This document shows, piece after piece, positions 1-6,430 of a DNA stretch of 6,679 bases. Within the stretch, counting starts at the first letter, position 1. The number at the start of each line of letters is the position of its first letter. A model generated the notes under the pieces. That model searched no databases. It was not told the DNA's origin and saw only the letters and a list, made by a program, of their open reading frames with translations. Origin of the DNA: Desulfobacteraceae bacterium (GTDB lineage: Bacteria; Desulfobacterota; DSM-4660; Desulfatiglandales; JALVMZ01). The position numbers and the translations under genes were made by a program. The stretch lies in assembly GCA_027032655.1 (NCBI GenBank), contig JALVMZ010000105.1:1-6679 (forward strand), given 5' to 3'.

Positions 1-1
1 T

Positions 2-787
2 GGTGAGCCCCTTGTTCGCAAAGGGATAATAGATTTTTTAACAAGACTCAACTCGCAAAATAGCTTAAGGGACATATCAATTACCACCAATGGAGTCCTG
101 CTTAGGGAATTTGCAAAACCATTAAAGATGGCTGGCATTAACCGCATTAACATAAGTCTTGATACACTCCGGGAGGAGAGATTCATATCTATAACAAGAC
201 GGAACTATTTTAATGAGGTGATGGAGGGTATTTCAGAGGCACAGAAGGTGGGATTTGATCCCATCAAAATAAATGTGGTGATAATAAGGGGAATAAATGA
301 TGATGAGATAGAGGATTTTGCAAGACTTACTCTGGATAATCCCCTGCATGTGAGATTTATTGAGTTTATGCCAGTGGGAAACAATACAAACTGGAAGGTA
401 TCCCGTTTCGTATCCGAAGATGAGATAAAGGCAAAGATATCAGGACTGGGAAGACTTATACAAGTTGAACATGACCCCTTAGGTGGACCTGCCAGGAGAT
501 TTAAAATACAGGGAGGTGCAGGTGAGATAGGATTCATAGGTGCCATGAGTCATGAATTCTGCTCTTCATGCAACAGGCTCAGGTTGACATCAGAGGGAAA
601 ACTGAGGAGCTGTCTCTTTTCAGATAAAGAAATTGACATCAAATCCCCCATGAGAGATGGGGCAGATGATGAAAAATTAAAGGGCCTGATCAGAGAGGCA
701 ATGAGGATAAAGGCCAACATAAAAGGGAAGGTCCTATCTTCAAGCAGAAAGAAATGTATAAGACCCATGTTCAGTATAGGTGGTTAA
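2..787 (+). CDS. moaA: GTP 3',8-cyclase MoaA, 5' end cut by window edge
   Basis: MoaA is a radical-SAM enzyme that works with MoaC to convert GTP to cyclic pyranopterin monophosphate, the first step of molybdenum cofactor synthesis, in the cytoplasm. The reading frame is open from base 2, where it encodes the end of the GGEP motif (G-E-P-L-V-R) that binds S-adenosylmethionine. The ATG at 128 is therefore internal, not the start. Roughly 65-75 N-terminal residues, including the radical-SAM CxxxCxxC cluster, lie outside the window. Of the 261 visible residues, RINISLDTL (about 45-53) is typical. The C-terminal [4Fe-4S] ligands are present as C187-x2-C190-x13-C204 (TGC 560-562, TGC 569-571, TGT 611-613) in the context CNRLRLTSEG, the spacing known for MoaA. 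The protein ends in the conserved Gly-Gly needed for activity in the family. It converges on the minus-strand operon and shares no promoter with it. The call is secure. Confidence 0.96.
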   Translation, partial: GEPLVRKGIIDFLTRLNSQNSLRDISITTNGVLLREFAKPLKMAGINRINISLDTLREERFISITRRNYFNEVMEGISEAQKVGFDPIKINVVIIRGINDDEIEDFARLTLDNPLHVRFIEFMPVGNNTNWKVSRFVSEDEIKAKISGLGRLIQVEHDPLGGPARRFKIQGGAGEIGFIGAMSHEFCSSCNRLRLTSEGKLRSCLFSDKEIDIKSPMRDGADDEKLKGLIREAMRIKANIKGKVLSSSRKKCIRPMFSIGG

Positions 788-800
788 GGTAAGAGTCGCC

Positions 801-1601
801 CTATTTTCCAGGTTTATTACGGGTCTTTAACTGGAAATCAGGGGGTATGGTAATACGAAATATATCCTCCGGTATCTCTTTATTAAAAGCAGGATTATTA
901 ATGGTTATCCTGAGTCTGTTTCCATTTTCTGAATCTCTCAGTTCGATGCTTTTTGAGATGCATATCCCATTCTGACATCTTATATTGTTAAAGCAAATCT
1001 CAGTTCTATCCCCTTTGATTTTGTATCCTTTCGGCATAGAGATAGTCCCAGCAAAGTGCATTAATATTCCCTTTCCTGATGTTTTTATAATCCTGATCTG
1101 TCTTTTACTTACAGGGATTAGATTTTTTATATTCTCAAACACAGGATATCCCCTCATTACACTCCATACAGTATTAATATCAGGAACAGGGCCTGAGAAT
1201 ATGGACCTTATCAGTTGAACATTGTCCAGTCTGCCCTCATAGATCGCCCTATCTTTAAATGATATCACCTGACAGTTCGAACCTTTTATCAGTATATGAT
1301 AAAGGGCCTGCCCCGTTGAATGAGAAATTTCAATTCTTATCTGAAGGGGAACTCTTTTTGCAACTACAAATATGAAAAGATGCTCCTTCCATGGCCATCT
1401 ATTCAGAGTCATTTCACCTGACCAGTAAAAGGAATTTACTGCGCTTTGCTGTTCTTTGAGGTGAGAAAGCAGAATCTGAATCTGTTCATCAGATATGGGA
1501 GGTCCTGGAGGAGATATAAAAGGAGCACATGAGTTTATGGAAAATAAAATAAGAAGAATGAATAATATGTAAGTATTTCGCAGAGCCTGTAATTCAATCA
1601 A
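801..1601 (-). CDS. LolB-like (DUF4292-type) outer-membrane lipoprotein
   Basis: This is a predicted 266-residue lipoprotein. The N-terminus has a hydrophobic stretch (about 11-21) followed by a lipobox-like I-N-S-C with Cys25 as the lipidation site. The +2 residue is Ala, so outer-membrane sorting is expected by the E. coli rule. A short Pro-rich linker (27-36) precedes a beta-rich domain (about 55-255). Its order of elements (WSGEMTLNR near 60, VPLQIRIEIS near 84-93, YHILIKGSNCQVISFKD near 101-117, YEGRLDN near 121) resembles the LolB/DUF4292 half-barrel fold that binds lipoprotein acyl chains. Overall similarity to E. coli LolB is weak, so lipoprotein insertion is inferred and the gene is left unnamed. 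The start is TTG: the codon before it is the stop of the upstream TPR gene in the same frame, and an AAGGA site lies 7 bases upstream. C203, C209 and C214 form an unusual cysteine group. It is the last gene of the operon. Confidence 0.8.
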   Translation of the reverse strand: MIELQALRNTYILFILLILFSINSCAPFISPPGPPISDEQIQILLSHLKEQQSAVNSFYWSGEMTLNRWPWKEHLFIFVVAKRVPLQIRIEISHSTGQALYHILIKGSNCQVISFKDRAIYEGRLDNVQLIRSIFSGPVPDINTVWSVMRGYPVFENIKNLIPVSKRQIRIIKTSGKGILMHFAGTISMPKGYKIKGDRTEICFNNIRCQNGICISKSIELRDSENGNRLRITINNPAFNKEIPEDIFRITIPPDFQLKTRNKPGK

Positions 1602-3365
1602 TCACTTTTCCTTTTTTAATAATATCTTTATATCTTGAATCTTCTTTTTCATCTTCTTCTTATCAGGATGATCCAGATTCAGTGCCTTTTCATACATCCT
1701 TAGCGCCTTTTTATACATCCCCTTTTTCATGTAAACATCACCCAGATGCTCTGTTATGGTTGGATCATCCGGGGTGAGCTCTATTGCCCTTTTAAGTGAT
1801 TTTAATGCCTTATCATACATTCCCTTCTGGTAATACACCCAGCCCAGACTGTCGATTATGTATCCACTGTCTGGTTTGATTTTAAGGGCATTCTGGATAA
1901 GTTTAAGTGCCTCATCAAGTCTTATTCCCTGTTCTGCATATGTGTATCCAATATAATTCATGGCATCTGCATGATTGGAATCAATGGCAAGTATCTTTCT
2001 CATCTGCTCTATGCCCTCTTCCTTTTTACCCATCTTATCCAGCACAACTCCAAGTCTGAATAGAAGTTCCACGTCTTTGTTATCCTTTTCCAGCCCCTTT
2101 TTTAATATCTCCACTGCCTTCGGGTATTCTTTAATCTCTTCGTATATGGAGCCCAGCATGAGATACAGCCGTGTATTCTGAGGAGCAATCTCAATGGCAG
2201 ATTGAAGGATATTCACCGCTTCCTTAAATTGTTTCTTGGTGTCATAGAGGTATGCAAGATGAAGCTGTGCATTAATAAAGAGCTCAGATTTTTTAGGTAT
2301 CTTTTTAAAATACTCAATGGCGTTATCATAGTTGCCTTTCTCTTCATATGCCAGGGCCAGATAGTATATAGATTTATAATCCTCTGGCCAGGCCTTTACT
2401 ATCATCTGGAGTTCTTTAATTGATTCATCCAGTTTGCCATACCTTAAAAGTATAAGGCCCAGGGATCTTCTAACTTTATCGCCCGGCTTTGAAAGTCCTT
2501 TGAGTTTTTCCACCTGCTCTTTTGCAAGTTTCTCTTTGCCCTGATTATAATATATGCTGATTAATCTCTCACGGACGATGATATTTTCAGGATAGAGTTT
2601 GAGTATCTTTTTATAGAGCCTGATTGCTTCGTCATATCTTTTTTGTATCTGATAGAGGCTTGCCAGGTCAAAAAGGGCAGGTTCCATTGTTGGTCTTAAT
2701 TTTATTGTCCTGAGATATGCCTTCTCAGATTCCTTGTAATTTTTGAGTTCAAAATTAATTCTTCCAAGATAGTAATTGGCTATTATCATGTTGGGTTTCT
2801 TCTTGAGTAGCTCTTCAATATGCCTTTTTGCCTTTAAAAATCTCTTATCTTTGATGTAATAGGTAACAAGAAGCAATCTTACCCTGTCCCTTGTGGGGTC
2901 CATATTAATAATCTCTTCATACTGCTCTTTTGCCTCCGCTTCTTTCCCTGATCTTGAAAATATTTCACCGAGAAGCATCTTTATCTGAACAGTGCTATCT
3001 TTATCAGGGGAGAGCTGGAGGGCTTTTCTGGCATATTTTAGGGCTTCATCAAACCTTTCGATATCCTTAAGGAAGATGGCCATCTTTGCGTTTAAATAAA
3101 AGGAATCAGGGTCATTTTTTAGGGCATTGGAAAGAAATTCAAGAGCCTGGTTCTTTCTGCCTTTCAGTATATTCAGATAGAATAGAATATAATCTCTGTA
3201 TGCTTCCTTAAGAGGGTCCTTTTTCTTCTTATGAAGTGTTTTTTTGATTTTTGTCTTCTCCTTTGGAGATGATCTGGGATGAAGGCTCTGGCAGGAGTTA
3301 CTAAAGAGAATACCAGTTGATAACGCCATTACAATTAGAATTATTTTAAATCTCAAGTTTCTCAT
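1602..3365 (-). CDS. TPR-repeat lipoprotein, LbcA-like
   Basis: This 587-residue protein is built almost wholly of tetratricopeptide repeats. Residues 1-25 look like a lipoprotein signal: basic MRNLRFK, a hydrophobic core 8-21, then F-S-N-S-C with Cys25. Ser at -3 is atypical, so secretion is more certain than lipidation. A very basic linker (about 34-50) leads into roughly 15 TPR-like units from about 53 to 580, recognisable by recurring G/A-x-x-Y spacing and closing D/P residues. The last three units (GYTYAEQGIRLDEA near 473, DSLGWVYYQKG near 508, ITEHLGDVY near 543) are the most conserved. They match the C-terminal signature of large proteobacterial TPR lipoproteins. Pseudomonas LbcA is one of these: it presents cell-wall hydrolases to the CtpA protease, and its gene lies beside lolB, as here. 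A scaffold role in the envelope is therefore plausible but inferred; CtpA is not in view. The start ATG overlaps the rpoH stop (ATGA), and I see no Shine-Dalgarno site, so translation is probably coupled. Confidence 0.92.
   Translation of the reverse strand: MRNLRFKIILIVMALSTGILFSNSCQSLHPRSSPKEKTKIKKTLHKKKKDPLKEAYRDYILFYLNILKGRKNQALEFLSNALKNDPDSFYLNAKMAIFLKDIERFDEALKYARKALQLSPDKDSTVQIKMLLGEIFSRSGKEAEAKEQYEEIINMDPTRDRVRLLLVTYYIKDKRFLKAKRHIEELLKKKPNMIIANYYLGRINFELKNYKESEKAYLRTIKLRPTMEPALFDLASLYQIQKRYDEAIRLYKKILKLYPENIIVRERLISIYYNQGKEKLAKEQVEKLKGLSKPGDKVRRSLGLILLRYGKLDESIKELQMIVKAWPEDYKSIYYLALAYEEKGNYDNAIEYFKKIPKKSELFINAQLHLAYLYDTKKQFKEAVNILQSAIEIAPQNTRLYLMLGSIYEEIKEYPKAVEILKKGLEKDNKDVELLFRLGVVLDKMGKKEEGIEQMRKILAIDSNHADAMNYIGYTYAEQGIRLDEALKLIQNALKIKPDSGYIIDSLGWVYYQKGMYDKALKSLKRAIELTPDDPTITEHLGDVYMKKGMYKKALRMYEKALNLDHPDKKKMKKKIQDIKILLKKEK
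1609..1613 (-). promoter_or_regulatory. Ribosome-binding site of the LolB-like gene
   Basis: AAGGA, within the final Lys/Glu codons of the TPR gene, lies 7 bases before the TTG at 1601. It supports this TTG as a true start although it directly follows the in-frame TGA of the upstream gene. Confidence 0.65.
3362..3365 (-). other. ATGA start-stop overlap of rpoH and the TPR gene
   Basis: On the minus strand ATGA contains both the TPR start (ATG) and the rpoH stop (TGA). The preceding bases, GATTTTATAAA, hold no Shine-Dalgarno motif. Termination-reinitiation coupling is the natural reading of such an overlap. Confidence 0.85.
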
Positions 3366-4363
3366 TTTATAAAATCTGCGTATTGTTCTTCAAAGTTTGG
3401 GATGTCTTCTTTTAACCATCTCTTTATCTTTTCAATTACCTTTTCCTGTATCTGTCTGACACGCTCCCTGGAGATATTATATTTATTGCCTATTTCCTGT
3501 AGAGTCATTGGTTGTTCAGACAGTATCCTGTTTTCATAGATATAAAGCTCTTTTCCTTTGAGACGATTTTTATATTCCTGCAATTTTTTGATTAGTATGC
3601 TTCTGTTTTCATGCTCTGCCAATTTTTCGTCCACAGGTTGACCTGGATCAGGAAGAAATGAGAGGAGCATCTCCCTTCCATTATCACGAACAGGGGTCTC
3701 TAAGGATATCTCTCCTCCACTCATCCGCTGGGTCATCTCCTCCACCTCTTTCTCTTTTACATCAAGACGCTCTGCAAGTAATTTGGGTTCAGGGATGAAT
3801 CCCTGTGACTTGAGCTTTTCTCTCTCCTTTGCCAGGTTGAAGAATAGCTTCCTCTGAGTCTGAGTGGTCCCAATCTTCACCAGTTTCCAGTTTTCCATGA
3901 TAAATTTGAGGATATATGCCTTAATCCAGAATGATGCATAATAAGAAAATTTTATACCCCTGTATGGGTCATATTTTCTAACAGCATGTATTAGCCCCAC
4001 ATTACCTTCTTGAATGAGGTCAAGGAGGCTCCTTGTCCAGTAACGATAGAAATCCAGGGCTATCTTAACGACTAATCTGAGGTTGCTCGTAATCAGTTTA
4101 AATGCTGCCTCCTGGTCATTATATTTTTTAACACGAATGGCAAGCTCTTTCTCTTCTTCCCTGGTGAGGAGTTTAAAGTTTCTTATCTCAAGTAAATACC
4201 TCTGGAGGGGGTCATATGGGATAGGAGCCTTACTTTCAGGGGGAAGGGCGGGCACAAGGTCAAGTATATCCTGGTCGATTTTAGAGGGTATATCTTCATC
4301 AGCCCTGAGCTGATCCTCAACCAATGTGTTTTCAACCTCTATTTTTTTAGCTTTTTTGCTCAT
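3362..4363 (-). CDS. rpoH: RNA polymerase sigma factor, RpoH (sigma-32) family
   Basis: This 333-residue group 3-type sigma-70 factor is predicted to direct RNA polymerase to heat-shock promoters. Residues 1-50 are an acidic, Pro-rich extension lacking in E. coli RpoH (284 residues). Region 1.2 follows (DPLQRYLLEIRNFKLLTREEE, 51-71), then regions 2.1-2.4 (about 86-168; core-binding DLIQEGNVGLIHAVRKYDP, -10 recognition around FSYYASFWIKA and NWKLVKIGTT). Next comes the diagnostic RpoH box Q170-RKLFFNL-A178 (consensus QRKLFFNLR; the last Arg is Ala here), region 3 (about 180-225) and region 4 (about 258-318) with the helix-turn-helix MTLQEIGNKYNISRERVRQIQ (286-306). The RpoH box separates it from housekeeping RpoD and from FliA. 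A TAAGG site ends 8 bases before the ATG. The 28-base gap from tyrS has no convincing promoter, so the gene is probably cotranscribed, though a promoter inside tyrS cannot be excluded. The stop overlaps the next start. Confidence 0.95.
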   Translation of the reverse strand: MSKKAKKIEVENTLVEDQLRADEDIPSKIDQDILDLVPALPPESKAPIPYDPLQRYLLEIRNFKLLTREEEKELAIRVKKYNDQEAAFKLITSNLRLVVKIALDFYRYWTRSLLDLIQEGNVGLIHAVRKYDPYRGIKFSYYASFWIKAYILKFIMENWKLVKIGTTQTQRKLFFNLAKEREKLKSQGFIPEPKLLAERLDVKEKEVEEMTQRMSGGEISLETPVRDNGREMLLSFLPDPGQPVDEKLAEHENRSILIKKLQEYKNRLKGKELYIYENRILSEQPMTLQEIGNKYNISRERVRQIQEKVIEKIKRWLKEDIPNFEEQYADFIK

Positions 4364-4371
4364 AAACTGGA

Positions 4372-4376
4372 CCTTA
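4372..4376 (-). promoter_or_regulatory. Ribosome-binding site of rpoH
   Basis: TAAGG in the 28-base tyrS-rpoH gap lies 8 bases before the rpoH ATG at 4363. The match is moderate and the spacing normal. Because the TPR gene downstream has no site of its own, this site may set translation of both genes. Confidence 0.6.
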
Positions 4377-4391
4377 ATATCCCGTTACTTT

Positions 4392-5621
4392 TTATTTCAC
4401 CTTCACCTTAATGAATCGTTTCTTTCCCGCCCTTAACAGAAGATTCCCGTTATCCAGATCAGCATGAGATATGAGTTGATCAAATTTTTCAACTCTCTGG
4501 TTGTTGATATATCCCCCACCCTGTTCAATCAGTCTCCTTGCCTCACTTCTGGTATTACAAAGTCCTGATTCATAAAAGAGGATATAAGCGGGTATCCCAT
4601 CCTGGAATCTGCTCATGTTGATTGTTATGGAAGGAATTGCATCGGATGTAAGATCACCCCTGGCTTTGAATAGATTCTCCGAGGCCTCGCGGGCCCTGTC
4701 TGCTTCATCCTTTCCATGACATAATCTGGTAGCTTCATATGCCAGAATCTCCTTGGCTTCTCTTATGTCTTCACCTTTCAGTGATGATAGCCTCCTTACC
4801 TCATCCATTGGTAAAAAGGTAAATAAAGCCAGGAACCTTTCCACATCTCTATCATCCTGGTTTATCCAGTATTGATAATATTCATATGGAGAGGTAAGAG
4901 TGGGATCAAGCCATATGGCTCCTTTGTGGGTCTTGCCCATCTTCTGTCCGGTGGATGTGGTTATAAGTGGAAAGGTGAGTCCATGAATGGTTTCTCCCTC
5001 AAGCCGTCTTGTCAGTTCAACCCCGGCAAGTATATTACCCCACTGGTCATTTCCCCCCATCTGAAGTCTGCAGTCATATTGTTTAAATAGATACCAGAAA
5101 TCATATGCCTGAAGTAGCATATAATTAAATTCAATAAATGTAAGACCTGTTTTAAGTCTCATCCTGTAACTCTCTGCAGAAAGCATCCTGTTTACGCTAA
5201 AATGCCTTCCTATGTCCCTCAGGAATTCTATATAATTGAGTTTTGTGAGCCAGTCCGCATTGTTTACCATAATTGCCTGTCCCTCACTGAAATCCAGAAA
5301 CCGTGAGAGCTGTTTTTTAATGCCCCTGGCATTGTTTTCAATCTCTTCTCTTGTCATGATAGGTCGGGTCTCTTCTTTTCCACTGGGGTCCCCCACAAGG
5401 GCAGTGCCGCCCCCCACAACCACAATGGGCCTGTGACCGGCCCTCTGCATATGCGCAAGGGACATAATGGGCACCAGACTTCCCACATGAAGACTCCTTG
5501 CAGTGGGATCAAAACCAATATAACAGGTGGTGGGAGTCTCTAAGAGTTTTCTCACCTGTTCTCTATCCGTTACCTGTTCAACAAATCCCCTCTCTTCAAA
5601 TACATCAAAGATATTTTCCAA
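4392..5621 (-). CDS. tyrS: Tyrosyl-tRNA synthetase
   Basis: This class I aminoacyl-tRNA synthetase charges tRNA-Tyr in the cytoplasm. With the start chosen here it has 409 residues, close to other bacterial TyrRS. The catalytic domain shows YIGFDPTARSLHVGS (34-48; HVGS is the HIGH motif), VVGGGTALVGDPSGK (68-82), LLQAYDFWYLF (169-179, tyrosine pocket), GGNDQWGNI (189-197) and KMGKT (227-231, the KMSKS loop). An S4 RNA-binding domain closes the protein (about 342-404; SGLCNTRSEARRLIEQGGGYIN). I chose TTG at 5621 because GAGGAGG lies 6 bases upstream, whereas the in-frame ATG at 5639 has no Shine-Dalgarno site and would overlap rodZ by 17 bases; using it would add six residues (MLRRNR). With the TTG start there is one base between the rodZ stop and tyrS. 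No T-box leader is possible here, since the gene follows rodZ directly. Identity is secure; the start is likely but not proven. Confidence 0.97.
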   Translation of the reverse strand: MENIFDVFEERGFVEQVTDREQVRKLLETPTTCYIGFDPTARSLHVGSLVPIMSLAHMQRAGHRPIVVVGGGTALVGDPSGKEETRPIMTREEIENNARGIKKQLSRFLDFSEGQAIMVNNADWLTKLNYIEFLRDIGRHFSVNRMLSAESYRMRLKTGLTFIEFNYMLLQAYDFWYLFKQYDCRLQMGGNDQWGNILAGVELTRRLEGETIHGLTFPLITTSTGQKMGKTHKGAIWLDPTLTSPYEYYQYWINQDDRDVERFLALFTFLPMDEVRRLSSLKGEDIREAKEILAYEATRLCHGKDEADRAREASENLFKARGDLTSDAIPSITINMSRFQDGIPAYILFYESGLCNTRSEARRLIEQGGGYINNQRVEKFDQLISHADLDNGNLLLRAGKKRFIKVKVK

Positions 5622-5622
5622 C

Positions 5623-6426
5623 CTATTCCTCCTCAACATTGAAATTTTCAGGTAACAAAAGCTTCACTACCTGACCTATTTTACCAAGTGGGCCAAGCGG
5701 CTTTCCATCGAAGGAAAGCTCAACGCCACCGGCATTACCGATCAGGAGGTCAAAACCCTTCTTTGCCTTCCAGTTTAACCTTGCACCTGGTTCGAATATG
5801 AACTCCCTCGGCTCATTATCATCTATTTTTACTCTCATCCATGTCCTTACCCTTACAAGGCATTGAAGCGTATGCAGTTGTGCCTTTGGCTCATTAGTTT
5901 GAAGGATATCTTCTGGCAACACTATCTGGTCAGGTTCTTCTATTCTGGGCTTTATCTGCTTTTCTGTTGTCTGCTGTTTTTGTGTTGATTCTTTAAATAT
6001 CTCATTTTCTTTCTGATTATCTCCTTTCAGATATCCATATAGAAATAATAAACCAAATATAATAATTATAGCACCAAATAATCCCAGGTATATCTTTAAT
6101 CGAGGGGTTTCCTCTTTTTTAAAGGACCTGGGCAGTTCTAATTTGGCCGGTTCATTAATCTGGAGCATGCTCAACAGTTCTTTTTCATTTAAATCAAGAG
6201 CCCTTGCATAGGATCTTATAAATCCCCTTACAAATACCTCGGCAGGGAGGTTCTCCCAGTCATTGGATTCAATGGCTGAGATATAATGAGGCCTCACTCT
6301 GGTAAGCTCAGATACCTCCTCTATGGATAGCCCCCTTTTTTCCCTTTCCTTCTTGAGGATTAATCCTGGATGGGTTTTCTGTTTTTCGTTATTGCGAATT
6401 TCAGTGGTATTGCCTTTCTTTTCCAT
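5623..6426 (-). CDS. rodZ: RodZ-like cell-shape protein (HTH, membrane span, DUF4115)
   Basis: RodZ is a bitopic inner-membrane protein that links the MreB cytoskeleton to the rod-shape wall-synthesis complex. The 267 residues show the expected order. A cytoplasmic Cro/C1-type helix-turn-helix domain lies at about 20-88 (GLILKKEREKRGLSIEEVSE, then the family-typical PAEVFVRGFIRSYARALDL at 61-79, in the part that contacts MreB in characterised RodZ). A single hydrophobic segment at about 112-133 follows basic residues (inside). Then come a polar Glu/Gln/Lys linker (about 135-185) and a periplasmic beta-domain, DUF4115 (about 187-260; RVRTWMRVKIDD, FEPGARLNWKAKKGF, GNAGGVELSFDGKPLGPLG). It is shorter than E. 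coli RodZ (337 residues), mainly in the linker. The ATG lies 4 bases after the stop of the SurA-like gene with only a weak upstream purine run, so translation may be coupled. Its last codons carry the tyrS ribosome-binding site. Confidence 0.93.
   Translation of the reverse strand: MEKKGNTTEIRNNEKQKTHPGLILKKEREKRGLSIEEVSELTRVRPHYISAIESNDWENLPAEVFVRGFIRSYARALDLNEKELLSMLQINEPAKLELPRSFKKEETPRLKIYLGLFGAIIIIFGLLFLYGYLKGDNQKENEIFKESTQKQQTTEKQIKPRIEEPDQIVLPEDILQTNEPKAQLHTLQCLVRVRTWMRVKIDDNEPREFIFEPGARLNWKAKKGFDLLIGNAGGVELSFDGKPLGPLGKIGQVVKLLLPENFNVEEE
5628..5634 (-). promoter_or_regulatory. Ribosome-binding site of tyrS
   Basis: GAGGAGG lies in the last sense codons of rodZ, 6 bases before the TTG at 5621. 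It is the strongest Shine-Dalgarno match I noticed in the window. It lies inside the frame that would start from the ATG at 5639, so it is useless to that ATG and decides the start in favour of TTG. Confidence 0.8.
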
Positions 6427-6430
6427 GTCT

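Noticed and set aside
128..787. A short 219-residue radical-SAM gene starting at ATG 128
   Set aside because: The frame is open and MoaA-like back to base 2 (G-E-P-L-V-R onward), so this ATG is internal to a gene cut by the window edge.
776..807. Possible terminator of moaA: ATAGG pairing with CCTAT followed by TTT
   Set aside because: The stem is only five to six base pairs with a bulge, a long loop and a short T run. It is too weak to call.
760..837. Inverted repeat AAGACCC / GGGTCTT flanking the convergent stops
   Set aside because: It is seven bases with a 64-base separation and no T-tract, as expected by chance.
985..1218. Plus-strand open frames antisense to the lipoprotein, TPR, sigma and tyrS genes
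   Set aside because: They are short, have low-complexity translations without recognisable domains, and lie wholly opposite well-supported genes.
1602..3365. DNA-level tandem repeats in the TPR gene
   Set aside because: The repeats are seen only in protein sequence. At the DNA level they are diverged and show no recent duplication.
4364..4391. RNA thermometer sequestering the rpoH ribosome-binding site
   Set aside because: The 28-base gap offers only a three-base stem (GGA/TCC) around AAGG. A longer structure reaching into tyrS or rpoH would need folding calculations.
4473..4495. Perfect 7-bp inverted repeat GAGTTGA / TCAACTC with a 9-base loop, near the 3' end of tyrS
   Set aside because: Several such repeats are expected by chance in a window this size. 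It lies in coding sequence and has no U-tract on either strand.
4441..4500. Heat-shock-like -35 (GTTGAAA on the minus strand) upstream of rpoH
   Set aside because: No matching -10 element at acceptable spacing. The similarity is limited to one hexamer.
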